Positions 8,389 to 16,243 of a stretch of 64,000 nucleotides of DNA are shown piece by piece (the first letter of the stretch is position 1; every line of letters begins with the position of its first letter). Position numbers and translations under genes: made by a program. The notes under the pieces are model-generated. The model worked only from the letters and a program-made list of their open reading frames with translations. It was not told where the DNA came from and did not search any database. The DNA is taken from positions 62,001 to 126,000 of the forward strand of contig CAWIJK010000004.1 in assembly GCA_963836375.1 (NCBI GenBank), written 5' to 3'. This stretch comes from CAWIJK01 sp963836375. Lineage in GTDB: Bacteria; Actinomycetota; Acidimicrobiia; Acidimicrobiales; RAAP-2.

Positions 8389-9000
8389 TCAGGGCCGCCC
8401 GGGGCGCTCGGGCGCCCACCCGAGGGGCTCACGGCCGTCGGCGGTGATCGTCCAGCGCCTGGCGTCGAAACGGGTGGTGGGCTCGAGCGCGCCCGGCACA
8501 CCGGTGACCACCCCGGCGCAGCGGTAGCCGGCCCGGGCCGCCACCCGCTCGGAGGCCACGTTGCCGACCTTGGTCAGCAGGTCCAAGTAGACGAGCCCCA
8601 GCTCGGAGAAGGCCCAGCGGGTCACCAGGCGGACGGACCTGGTGGCCACGCCCCGGCCCCGGGCCCAGGCCGCCACCCAGTAGCCGATCTTCGCCTCGGC
8701 CCGTGGGCGGTCGATGTCGTGGAGACCGGTCGAACCGAGGAGCCGGCCCGAGGCGGCCTCGACCACGGCGAACGGCGCCGACCGGCCGCTGGCCCACTCC
8801 CGCGGATGGGTGGCGATCCAGTCCCGGGCGTGCTCGGTGCGGTAGGGCCAGGGGATGGACGACGTCCAGCGGGCGATCTCGGGGTCCTGGCAGGCCTCGG
8901 TCACCTCGTCGACGTCGTCGGGGGTGAAGGGGCGGGCGGTGACCACGCCGTCGGACAGGGGCCCGGGCGGCCGACCGGGGGTGGGCGGGACCTCAGGCAT
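8389..9000 (-). CDS. GNAT family N-acetyltransferase, RimJ/RimL-like
   Basis: 203 residues. Acetyl-CoA dependent N-acetyltransferase of the RimJ/RimL branch. It shows VVTARPFTPDDVDEV at the N-terminus, the acetyl-CoA loop segment AAWARGRGVATRSVRLVTRWAF, and the C-terminal NVASERVAARAGYRCAGVV typical of the family. The ATG (MPEVPPTPG) is chosen because the longer open frame upstream is low-complexity Pro/Arg. Target unknown. It converges on bsaP. Confidence 0.88.
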   Translation of the reverse strand: MPEVPPTPGRPPGPLSDGVVTARPFTPDDVDEVTEACQDPEIARWTSSIPWPYRTEHARDWIATHPREWASGRSAPFAVVEAASGRLLGSTGLHDIDRPRAEAKIGYWVAAWARGRGVATRSVRLVTRWAFSELGLVYLDLLTKVGNVASERVAARAGYRCAGVVTGVPGALEPTTRFDARRWTITADGREPLGWAPERPGRP

Positions 9001-9398
9001 CACGGGCGGTCGGGCCACCGTGGGGCAGACCCGAGCCAGCCGTGGCGGCCCGACCGACGGGGGGCGCTCGGGGACCGGCGGAGGCCGAAGGCCTGCTGGG
9101 AGGGCATGGGGGGCTTCAGCGTATCGAGGAGGCCTCGGCGTCGCGATCGGACGTGCGCTCGGGTGCGGGCCGCCCGTTCGTCGCACCGGCACCGGGGCGC
9201 CCGCATGGTTGGCGGGTCGAGTTCTCCCGGGCGGTCGGGGGGACGGTCCCGGGCGCTAGGTTCACGGAGTGGTGGCCGACCTCGCCGGGCGGCTCCCGGG
9301 CGGGGCGATCGCAGGTGGCCGCCCGAGCGACCGCCCCGACCGCATGACCACCGGGCTGAGCGGCACCACGACGGCACCGGCACATCGGGAGGACCCAG
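9001..9398. other. Intergenic region between the GNAT gene and msrB
   Basis: Almost 400 bases with no credible gene; the open frames here have shadow-like composition. It holds a perfect 10-base inverted repeat at 9007-9056, a TAGGTT -10-like hexamer at 9257-9262, and the msrB ribosome binding site GGGAGGA at about 9388-9394. Confidence 0.6.
9007..9056 (-). repeat. 10-bp perfect inverted repeat upstream of the GNAT gene
   Basis: CGGTCGGGCC (9007-9016) is exactly repeated in reverse complement as GGCCCGACCG (9047-9056) with 30 bases between. In the GNAT mRNA leader it could fold as a hairpin directly before the ATG. It could also be an operator, but the arms are far apart for that. Confidence 0.45.
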
Positions 9399-9875
9399 AT
9401 GGCAAGCACCTACCGAAAGGACCCCGAGAGGGTCGCCCAGCTCACCCAGGAGCAGTACCGGGTCACCCAGGAGAGGGCCACCGAGCCGGCCTTCCACAAC
9501 GCCTTTTGGGACAATGAGGACGCGGGGATCTATGTCGACATCGTGTCGGGTGAGCCCCTGTTCGCCTCGACCACCAAGTTCGACAGCGGTTGTGGCTGGC
9601 CGAGCTTCACCGAGCCAATCGACCCGGACAACATCGCGGAGATGCCCGACCTGAGTCACGGCATGACCAGGATCGAGGTCCGCTCGACCAACGCCGGGAG
9701 CCACCTCGGGCACGTGTTCGACGACGGCCCGACTGAGGCCGGTGGCCTTCGTTACTGCATCAACTCCGCCGCCCTGCGCTTCGTCCCGGTGAGGGACCTC
9801 GAGCGTGAGGGTTACGGCAAGTTCCTCATGCTGTTCGAACCTGTCCAGGTCGAGAAGGGAGAGCGCAGTGAGTGA
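9399..9875 (+). CDS. msrB: Peptide-methionine (R)-S-oxide reductase
   Basis: 158 residues. Reduces the R epimer of methionine sulfoxide in oxidised proteins. The catalytic Cys is at 120 in RYCINSAALRF, and GCGWPSF and SHLGHVFDDGP are intact. The two CxxC pairs that bind structural zinc in many MsrB proteins are absent: the position usually occupied by VCxxCG reads IYVDIVSGEPLF. So this is a zinc-free form. It overlaps msrA by 8 bases. Start ATG has GGGAGGA upstream. Confidence 0.96.
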   Translation: MASTYRKDPERVAQLTQEQYRVTQERATEPAFHNAFWDNEDAGIYVDIVSGEPLFASTTKFDSGCGWPSFTEPIDPDNIAEMPDLSHGMTRIEVRSTNAGSHLGHVFDDGPTEAGGLRYCINSAALRFVPVRDLEREGYGKFLMLFEPVQVEKGERSE

Positions 9876-10389
9876 GAACCTCGAGAAGGCAATCCTGGCG
9901 GGCGGCTGCTTCTGGGGCATGCAGGACCTCATCCGTCACCAGCCCGGTGTGATCTCGACCCGGGTCGGTTACTCCGGGGGGGACGTCCCCAACGCCACCT
10001 ACCGAAACCATGGCAACCACGCCGAGGCGGTGGAGATCATCTTCGACCCAACCCTGACCTCGTATCGGGACATCCTCGAATTCTTCTTCCAGATCCACGA
10101 CCCCACCACGCGTGACCGCCAGGGAAACGACAGAGGACCCAGCTACCGCTCGGCCATCTTCTACACGAGCGACGAGCAGAAGCGGGTCGCCCTGGACACG
10201 ATTGCCGACGTCGATGCCTCGGGCCTGTGGCCGGGCAAAGTGGTGACCGAGGTCTCGCCCGCTGGCCCGTTCTGGGAGGCGGAGCCCGAGCACCAGGACT
10301 ACCTGCAGAACTATCCCAACGGCTACACCTGCCACTTCGTGCGCCCCGGCTGGAAGCTCCCCCACCGCGCCGATACGGGCACCCACTAG
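9868..10389 (+). CDS. msrA: Peptide-methionine (S)-S-oxide reductase
   Basis: 173 residues. Reduces the S epimer of methionine sulfoxide. The active-site motif GGCFWG places the nucleophilic Cys at 14; RVGYSGG, HAEAVEIIFDP and FFQIHDPTT are standard MsrA blocks, and the C-terminal EAEPEHQDYLQNYPNGYTCHF is complete. The GTG at 9868 is used because it lies inside the end of msrB with AAGGGAGA ahead of it, giving a coupled msrB-msrA operon that repairs both epimers. Confidence 0.96.
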   Translation: MSENLEKAILAGGCFWGMQDLIRHQPGVISTRVGYSGGDVPNATYRNHGNHAEAVEIIFDPTLTSYRDILEFFFQIHDPTTRDRQGNDRGPSYRSAIFYTSDEQKRVALDTIADVDASGLWPGKVVTEVSPAGPFWEAEPEHQDYLQNYPNGYTCHFVRPGWKLPHRADTGTH

Positions 10390-10524
10390 CGACGGGCTCG
10401 CCCGATCAGGCGACGAGGCGGGACCGGGTGGGTGAGCGCGATGGCGCTGGCCGAGCTGGCGGCGCCGCAGTGCTGAGCGCTCCACGACAGCCGACCGTCG
10501 AGTACGTCGGCGCTCTGTCCCGAC

Positions 10525-11076
10525 TCAGCCGGTGGGCACCGCCCCGACCACGTTGGTGACGTGGATGCCCACCCCGGGCAGCGAGCCCTGACTGGTGGCG
10601 TCGCCGAAGGCGAAGACCCCGCCGTCGGCGCCGATCAGCCAGTAGCCCCCGCCGTCGGGGGTGGGCACGATCGAGACGATGTTCGAGACCGTGACCCCGA
10701 GACCGGGCAGCGAGCCGTGGGAGGTGGCGTCACCGAAGGCGTAGACCGCCCCGTTGGCCCCGACCACGTAGTAGCCCTGGCCGTCGGGGGTGGCCGCGAT
10801 CCCGGTGATGTCGTTGACCGAGACCCCGATGCCGGGGAGCGAGCCCAGGAACGGGGCGTTGCCGAAGGTGAAGACCCCGCCGTCCTTGCCGACCAGGAAG
10901 TAGCCCCCACCTCCCGGGGTGGCCACGATGCCCACGATATTTGAGACGTGGACGTTCTGGGCCGGTAAGGAGCCGTAGAAGCCGGCGGACTGGCCGACCG
11001 GGAACACGAAGACCCCGCCGTCAGAACCCACCAGGTCGTAGCCCTGGTAGTTGTTGGTGGGCACGATGCCCACCAC
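10525..11076 (-). CDS. C-terminal fragment of the frameshifted repeat protein
   Basis: This frame carries the last four of six about 45-residue repeats (GYxLVGxDGGVFxFG...GSLPGxGVxVxNIVGIVPT) and the natural end of the secreted protein whose first part lies at 11078-12691. The GTG at 11076 is only the first start codon in the frame; coding sense continues upstream to the frameshift at about 11124-11128. It has no signal peptide of its own and would not be made separately in a useful form. Confidence 0.6.
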   Translation of the reverse strand: MVGIVPTNNYQGYDLVGSDGGVFVFPVGQSAGFYGSLPAQNVHVSNIVGIVATPGGGGYFLVGKDGGVFTFGNAPFLGSLPGIGVSVNDITGIAATPDGQGYYVVGANGAVYAFGDATSHGSLPGLGVTVSNIVSIVPTPDGGGYWLIGADGGVFAFGDATSQGSLPGVGIHVTNVVGAVPTG

Positions 11077-11330
11077 GTCAGAGACGCTGACCTTGAGGCC
11101 GGGCAGGGACCCGAAGAAGCCCGAGCGACTGGCCGACCGGGAAGACGAACACCCCGCCGTCAGAACCCACCAGGTTGTAGCCGGTGAAGTTGTTGGTGGG
11201 CACGATGCCCACGATGTTGGACACCTTCACGCCCAGACCTGGGAGTGAGCCGAAGAAGCCACTGGCCTGGCCCACCGGGAAGACGAAGACCCCGCCGTCG
11301 GAGCCGGCCAGGTCGTAACCGGCGGTCTGG
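10540..11330 (-). repeat. Six tandem coding repeats of about 130-138 bp
   Basis: Six copies of a 44-46 residue module (GYxLxGxDGGVFxF ... GSLPGxxVxVxNIVGIV). The three copies nearest the N-terminus share the form FVFPVGQ, and the three last share FAFGDATxxGSLPG, suggesting two rounds of duplication. The near-identical DNA makes this stretch prone to recombination and to assembly error. Confidence 0.8.
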
Positions 11331-12691
11331 ATGGTGACGCTCTGGGTGGTCGTCGCTGACGGGCCCCCGTTGTTGGAGACCGTCTGGCCGGTGAAGGTCT
11401 GGGCCGTCGAGGTCCCCTGGGTGTTGGTCACGGTCAGGGTCACCTGGTAGGTGCCCGAGGCGGCGTAGGTGTGGGTGGTGGTGGCCGAGGTGGTGGTGGC
11501 CGTCGTCCCGTCCCCGAAGTTCCAGGCGTAGCTGGCGATCGAGCCGACCGGGGAGCTCGAGGCCGAGGCGTTGAAGGTGGTGGCGCCACCGGCGGGCCCC
11601 GGGGTCACGGTGAAGGCGGCCGTGGGCGCCTGGTCGGGGGTGACGGCGACCCCCTCGGGCCCGGCACCCACGCTGATCGGGGATCCGGCGGTTCCGCTGG
11701 CCAGGGTGATCGGGGTCACCGTGGCGTCGGAGTAATTGGCCACGTAGGCGGTCTTGCCGTCCGGGGTGATCGAGATGGCGTCCGGGCTGCTCCCGACCGG
11801 TATCGGCGTCCCGGGGTCATTGGTGGCGGTGGCCACCGGGGTGACGGTGTTGCTGTTCTCGTTGGCCACGTAGGCGGTCATGCCGTCTGGGGTGATGGCG
11901 ACGGCGCTCGGAAGCGTGCCAACGGTGATCGGCGGCCCTGGGGTGTTCGTCGCCAGGTCGATCGGGGTCACGGTGCCGGCACCCTCGTTCGCCACGTAGG
12001 CCGTCTGGCCGTTGGGAGTGATGGCGATGGCGGTGGGGTTGTCCCCCACCGGGATCGGGGTGCCGAGGGTGTCGGTGGCGAGGTTGACGGGGACGACCTT
12101 GCCCGGGCCCTGGTTGACGACGTACGCCGTCTTGCCATCGGGGGTGATGGCGATCGCCACCGGGTAGGTGCCGATGCCGCCCATGGTGATCGACGACCCC
12201 GGCGTCCCGGTGGCCGTGGCGAACGGGGTCACGGTCTCGGCTCCGTAGTTGGCGACATAGCCGGTCTGTCCGTTCGGGGTGATGGCGACCGCGTAGCCGG
12301 ACGACCCCGCAGAGATCCCCGTCCCGGCGGTGTCGGTGGCTGTGCTGATTGGCGTGACCGAGTCACCGCTGCCCTCGTTGGCGATATAGGCGGTGATGCC
12401 GTTCGGGGTGATGGCCACCGCTCCGGGCTCTGTCCCGACGGTGATGTTCGGTCCGGGTGTGTTGGTTCCCGTGGCGATGGGGGTCACGCTGTCGGACCCG
12501 AAGTTCGCCACGTAGGCCGTCGTCGGAACCGTGGACGCTCCGGCGGGTGAACGATCGAGGAGCAGCGCCGAGGTCCCCACGGGGACCAACGCCAGAACGG
12601 TGACGAACGAGGCCGAGGCACGGGCCTTCCACGACGAGCATCGGGCCCGCTGGGTACGAACGGTCACCTCACGAGCGATGGACTGTTGCAC
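11078..12691 (-). CDS. Secreted beta-propeller/PKD repeat protein, frameshifted near its 3' end
   Basis: 537 residues as read. The GTG at 12691 has GGAGGAGG upstream (12694-12703). A signal peptide (KARASASFVTVLALVPVGTSALLL) is followed by seven about 42-residue YVTN-type repeats (TAYVANxGSxTVTPI...GxxPxAVAITPDGK), enough for one seven-bladed propeller. Then comes a PKD domain with WNFGDGTTATTT, and repeats of the GSDGGVFVFPVGQ kind. The frame is lost at about 11124-11128 and ends at a chance stop. Removing one base there joins it to 10525-11076 and gives a 721-residue protein. Probably an extracellular surface protein; ligand unknown. Confidence 0.8.
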   Translation of the reverse strand: MQQSIAREVTVRTQRARCSSWKARASASFVTVLALVPVGTSALLLDRSPAGASTVPTTAYVANFGSDSVTPIATGTNTPGPNITVGTEPGAVAITPNGITAYIANEGSGDSVTPISTATDTAGTGISAGSSGYAVAITPNGQTGYVANYGAETVTPFATATGTPGSSITMGGIGTYPVAIAITPDGKTAYVVNQGPGKVVPVNLATDTLGTPIPVGDNPTAIAITPNGQTAYVANEGAGTVTPIDLATNTPGPPITVGTLPSAVAITPDGMTAYVANENSNTVTPVATATNDPGTPIPVGSSPDAISITPDGKTAYVANYSDATVTPITLASGTAGSPISVGAGPEGVAVTPDQAPTAAFTVTPGPAGGATTFNASASSSPVGSIASYAWNFGDGTTATTTSATTTHTYAASGTYQVTLTVTNTQGTSTAQTFTGQTVSNNGGPSATTTQSVTIQTAGYDLAGSDGGVFVFPVGQASGFFGSLPGLGVKVSNIVGIVPTNNFTGYNLVGSDGGVFVFPVGQSLGLLRVPARPQGQRL

Positions 12692-12965
12692 CCGGCCTCC
12701 TCCACCGTGGGAGAAGGATCCCCTTTCCCAACCCGCACACGATGCCACCGTGGACAAGGGCCCGCAATACGACGTACGACGGTGACGTTGGCTCGGGGGG
12801 TGGGACCATGCATGACGAGGGTTCCCCGGCGACCCGTCGGGACCTCCAGGACGACAGAGCCGCGACCCTTACTACCTCCCGGTCGCTCCGGATCGTGGGA
12901 ATCCACGCCAGCACATCGGTCCGGGTTGACGGCGGCGCGTCGGAGAGGGCAGGACGGGGATTCGC

Positions 12966-13496
12966 TCAAGATCCCCGGCGCACGGGCGCCGGATCATCGG
13001 TGGGGATGGGCTGGGGGTGGTCGGGTGCCTGACGCGCCTTTCGTACCGGTGCGACATGGACCAGCGCGTTGTAAGTGACGACGGCGATCGCCAGATGCAT
13101 CGCCATGAGAACGGCAACGGCTTCAGGCGGTGCTCCTTTCAGAAGGATCCACACGTCTGGGAGGAAGAGCACGAGCGTCACCGCGATGGCCAGTCGGAAG
13201 AAGAGCCACCGTGGGGAAGAGCTGACACGGGTGACGATTGGCCAGCCGATGCACGCGATGACCACCCCGATGATCGTCAGCTTCGCGTAGTCGCCGAAAT
13301 TGAAATGGACGTATCCGTGGGTCGAAGGGAAGACCGTCGTGCCGATCGCCACCAAGGCGGCGTCGGCGAGTAGCGATCCTCCGAGTGCCAGGACGGTGGC
13401 CAAGACCAGCCGAAGCAGTGACGGCGGCCGATGGGTAGGGGCGAAGTCGATGCGCACCGACTCAAGCGGGTGTCCGATCAAAGCCGACTGGGGCAT
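12966..13496 (-). CDS. Four-helix membrane protein, DUF6069-like
   Basis: 176 residues with four predicted membrane helices (LLRLVLATVLALGGSLLADAAL; LTIIGVVIACIGWPIV; LFFRLAIAVTLVLFLPDVWILL; AVAVLMAMHLAIAVVTYNALV). The order and the MxxMHLAIAVV segment in the last helix resemble the DUF6069 family of actinobacterial membrane proteins, whose function is unknown. ATG has GAGAGG upstream. Family assignment is tentative. Confidence 0.7.
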   Translation of the reverse strand: MPQSALIGHPLESVRIDFAPTHRPPSLLRLVLATVLALGGSLLADAALVAIGTTVFPSTHGYVHFNFGDYAKLTIIGVVIACIGWPIVTRVSSSPRWLFFRLAIAVTLVLFLPDVWILLKGAPPEAVAVLMAMHLAIAVVTYNALVHVAPVRKARQAPDHPQPIPTDDPAPVRRGS

Positions 13497-13801
13497 TAGA
13501 ACCTCTCGGTGTTCAGGGAAAGCCTCCCGGAAGGGGGCTGGCTGCAGTCGAAAATGCTACCGGTGGCCACGAGCCACGCTCAGTCATCCGCCTCAGGTTC
13601 GTCTCAGGTTCCCGAGTGGAACCCCACGACAAGACCAGAACGAACAACTGTCTTATGCCTGCCTTATGAACTTCCAACCTGGCCCACAGCCCGGGGTGGG
13701 CCCGCCCACAATCCGGCTTGCTTTCATGTTGACGACGACAGGTGCACCGGTGTGACAAACGGTTGTACCGACAAGTGCTTCAGAAGGGAGCAACCTAAAC
13801 C
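13497..13801. other. Divergent, less GC-rich intergenic region
   Basis: About 300 bases between two divergent small envelope genes, visibly lower in GC than its surroundings. It holds a direct repeat CTCAGGTTC at 13592-13600 and 13603-13611, a TTGACG hexamer at 13729-13734 that could be a -35, and a small dyad ACAA-ACGG-TTGT at 13756-13767. No gene seen. Likely a regulated promoter for 13802. Confidence 0.5.
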
Positions 13802-14176
13802 ATGCAGGCAACATTTAAGAAGGGGCTGTTGGCGCTGGGCGTGCTGGGCGGCGCCGTCGGGCTCGGTCTGGGCATCACCACCGCCGTCTCGGCCGCCACG
13901 GCGAGCACGCCGGCCACGTCCACCACCTCGCCCGCTGCGGCAACCACCCCGGGGGCTTCCTCGGCAGCGACCCCCGGCCCGTCGGGCACTCCCCCGTCCG
14001 GCACTCCCCCGTCGGGCTCCGCCGCTCCGTCGTCCCCGCCGGCGTCGGCACCGACGGGATCGGGGGGCACGTCCTCCCACCGGTGTCCGAACATGAACGG
14101 GAGCTCCGGGTCAGGCAACGCCAGCTCAGGCTCGGCCGGGAGCTCGTCGAGCGGGTCGCCGTCGACCACCGGCTAG
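13802..14176 (+). CDS. Secreted Ser/Pro/Thr/Gly-rich low-complexity protein
   Basis: 124 residues. A clear signal peptide (MQATFKKGLLALGVLGGAVG, then an Ala-rich cleavage region ending VSAA) is followed by about 85 residues of Ala, Pro, Ser, Thr and Gly, with one short island SSHRCPNMNG holding the only Cys. AGAAGGGAG lies upstream at 13782-13790. Such chains usually behave as flexible exported linkers or wall-associated mucin-like proteins. No domain is recognised. Confidence 0.75.
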   Translation: MQATFKKGLLALGVLGGAVGLGLGITTAVSAATASTPATSTTSPAAATTPGASSAATPGPSGTPPSGTPPSGSAAPSSPPASAPTGSGGTSSHRCPNMNGSSGSGNASSGSAGSSSSGSPSTTG

Positions 14177-14322
14177 GCGCTCTCCGACACGACCGTCCGC
14201 CCACCCCGCACCCGGCATCGGGTCCGCCCGGCGGGCGGCACCATCTGACGACCCGGTGGTCCGAGTCCCCCCCCGCTCGGACCGCCGGGTCGCCGGTACG
14301 GTTGTCGAGGGTCTCCGGCGTT

Positions 14323-14347
14323 GTTGACTCTCCGCCGAGAGATCAAC
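14323..14347. terminator. Hairpin between convergent genes, terminator-like
   Basis: GTTGACTCTC, a four-base loop CGCC, then GAGAGATCAAC gives a 10-pair stem with one bulged A. It lies between the convergent 13802 gene and bioD. No U-tract follows on either strand, so it may slow or stabilise transcripts rather than terminate them alone. Confidence 0.35.
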
Positions 14348-14402
14348 CGAGGGCCATCACCTAATGGCCCCGTCAACTAAGGGCCCCATCACTTAAGGGC
14401 CA
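14341..14402. repeat. 16-bp tandem repeat spanning the bioD stop codon
   Basis: Three 16-base copies (CATCACCTAATGGCCC at 14355, CGTCAACTAAGGGCCC at 14371, CATCACTTAAGGGCCA at 14387) follow a degenerate partial copy at 14341-14354. The bioD stop and last codons lie in the third copy, so repeat gain or loss would change only the 3' untranslated tail. Confidence 0.7.
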
Positions 14403-15093
14403 AGGCCGCCAACCGCTCCTCGTCGCCGGGCATGACGAGCACCGACAGGCCGACCCGGTCGGTCAGCCACGAACGGTTCCGCCGGTGCAGGTCGTCGCCG
14501 GGATCGAACCGGTTGAGGACGACCGCCAGGTGTTCGGGGGCCAGCCGACCGGCGCCGGTCAGGGCGTCGGCCGACAGCCGGACCGCATTGAGCGTTCCCA
14601 GCCCGGCGTCGGCCACCAGCACGACGAGATCGGGCTCCAGACGCGCCATCAGGTCGACCACGTCCCCGTCGTCGGCCTGGGGCGACCGGACCCCTCCGGC
14701 CGTCTCGACCAAACCGACCCGGGGATGGGTGGCCGTGTCGGTCCACGAGCGGGGCCACGCCAGCTCGCCCACCAGGTCGGCCACGCTGAAGGCCGGCCGG
14801 CCGAGTGCGTCGGCCGCCATGGGTGGGGCCAGGGCGATCCCGTAGGAACGGGCCGGCGGGCAGACCTCGTCGGCCTGTTCACCCGAGGCCCGGGCCAGCA
14901 CGGCGGCGTCCAGCCCCGCCGGGTCGTCGCCGGGATCGGCCGACTGGGCCGGCTTGCGGGCGGCGACCGCCGCGCCGCCGGCCCGCAGCACCCCGATCAG
15001 CCGTGAGGCCACCCAGGTCTTGCCGACCTCGGTCCCGGTGCCGGCCACGAGGACCAGGCGGTCGGGCCCAAGGCCGCCGCGGTCATGGGGCAC
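14389..15093 (-). CDS. bioD: Dethiobiotin synthase
   Basis: ATP-dependent ureido ring closure from 7,8-diaminononanoate and CO2. The P-loop VAGTGTEVGKTW is near the N-terminus, followed by AARKPAQS (substrate Lys) and LVETAGGVRSP; VLNRFDPG is the base-binding region. With the GTG at 15093 the protein is 234 residues, and the start overlaps the bioF stop by 11 bases. An alternative GTG at 15120 adds 9 residues; neither has a strong ribosome binding site, so coupling to bioF is likely. The 3' end lies in a tandem repeat. Confidence 0.93.
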   Translation of the reverse strand: MPHDRGGLGPDRLVLVAGTGTEVGKTWVASRLIGVLRAGGAAVAARKPAQSADPGDDPAGLDAAVLARASGEQADEVCPPARSYGIALAPPMAADALGRPAFSVADLVGELAWPRSWTDTATHPRVGLVETAGGVRSPQADDGDVVDLMARLEPDLVVLVADAGLGTLNAVRLSADALTGAGRLAPEHLAVVLNRFDPGDDLHRRNRSWLTDRVGLSVLVMPGDEERLAALALK

Positions 15094-16243
15094 CGGCGGT
15101 CTCGAGCTCTCCGAGGGCACCCAGGGCCGCCACCAGCCGGCCGACGTCGGCGTCGGTGTGGGCGGCCGACACCGTCACCCGGAGCCGGCTCGTGCCCAGA
15201 GGGACGGTGGGCGGTCGGATGGCGGGCACCCACAGCCCCTGGTGCAAGAGCGCGGCCGAGACGGCCAGGGCCCGTTGCTCGGACCCGAGGATCACCGGGA
15301 CGATCGGGGACCGGTGACCGGGGGCGATCCGCTCGACGTGGGTGGCCAGCCGGTCCACGAGGAGCCGTCCCTCCTCCGACCGCACCACCCCCACGGCGGC
15401 CAGGGCCGCCGCCGCGTCGGCCGGGGTGAGAGCGGTGGTGAAGATGTAGGGCCGGGCCACGTTGACCAGCAGCTCGGCCACCCGGCGCGTCCCGGCGACA
15501 AAGCCGCCCAGCGCCCCCAGGGTCTTCGAGAGCGTCCCGACCCGGACAACCTCGAGACCGTCGGTGACCTCGGGCCCGGGGTGGGGACCGAGAACGGCGT
15601 GGGCCTCGTCGAGCACCAACAAGGCGTCGTGCCGCCGGCACCGGGCGGCCAGCTCGGCCAGGGGCGCCGCGTCGCCGTCCATGGAAAAGACGCTGTCGGT
15701 CACCACGACGGCCGGGCCACGCCCGCCGGCCAGCAGGGCCTCGAGATGGTCGGGGTCGGCGTGGCGGTAGACCGACACCTCGGCCCTGGACAGCCGGCAG
15801 CCGTCGATGATCGACGCGTGGTTCAGCTCGTCGGAGTAGATCCGCGCGCCCCGGGTCCCGAGGGCCGACAGCAGGCCGAGGTTGGCGGCGAACCCGGTGG
15901 GGAACACGACGGCCGCCTCGGTTCCCCGCCAGTCGGCCAGCGCCTCTTCGAGGTCGCGGTGGACGGGCCGCGAGCCGGTGACCAGCCGGGAGGCCCCGGC
16001 CCCGGCCCCCCAGCGATCGAGGGCCTCGTGGGCGGCGGCGACCACCGACGGGTGCTGGCTCAGACCCAGGTAGTCGTTGGAGGCGAACGACACCACCTCG
16101 TGCCCCTCGTCGACCAGCCGGCCCGCCGGCCCGCGGGCGTCGAAGGGGCGCGGCTCGCGCCACCGCCCCTCGTCGACGACCCCGTCGAGGGTTCGCTCGA
16201 TCCGCTTGGCCCACCCACCCGTCGCCGTCTCCGGCCCGCTCAC
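15083..16243 (-). CDS. bioF: 8-amino-7-oxononanoate synthase
   Basis: 386 residues. PLP enzyme condensing pimeloyl-thioester with L-alanine. The PLP Lys is residue 240 in VGTLSKTLGALGG; SFASNDYLGLSQHP, SDELNHASIIDGCRLS and VLDEAHAVLG are family blocks. The GTG start overlaps the bioA stop as GTGA, so translation is coupled. The N-terminal extension in the same frame upstream is antisense-like Arg/Gly and is excluded. Confidence 0.96.
   Translation of the reverse strand: MSGPETATGGWAKRIERTLDGVVDEGRWREPRPFDARGPAGRLVDEGHEVVSFASNDYLGLSQHPSVVAAAHEALDRWGAGAGASRLVTGSRPVHRDLEEALADWRGTEAAVVFPTGFAANLGLLSALGTRGARIYSDELNHASIIDGCRLSRAEVSVYRHADPDHLEALLAGGRGPAVVVTDSVFSMDGDAAPLAELAARCRRHDALLVLDEAHAVLGPHPGPEVTDGLEVVRVGTLSKTLGALGGFVAGTRRVAELLVNVARPYIFTTALTPADAAAALAAVGVVRSEEGRLLVDRLATHVERIAPGHRSPIVPVILGSEQRALAVSAALLHQGLWVPAIRPPTVPLGTSRLRVTVSAAHTDADVGRLVAALGALGELETAGAP

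Noticed and set aside
10540..11330. CRISPR or mobile repeat array
   Set aside because: Repeats are 130-138 bases, coding, and continue the reading frame of the secreted protein.
10525..12691. Programmed frameshift in the repeat protein
   Set aside because: There is no slippery heptamer or downstream stem-stop arrangement at the shift; a plain one-base insertion explains it better.
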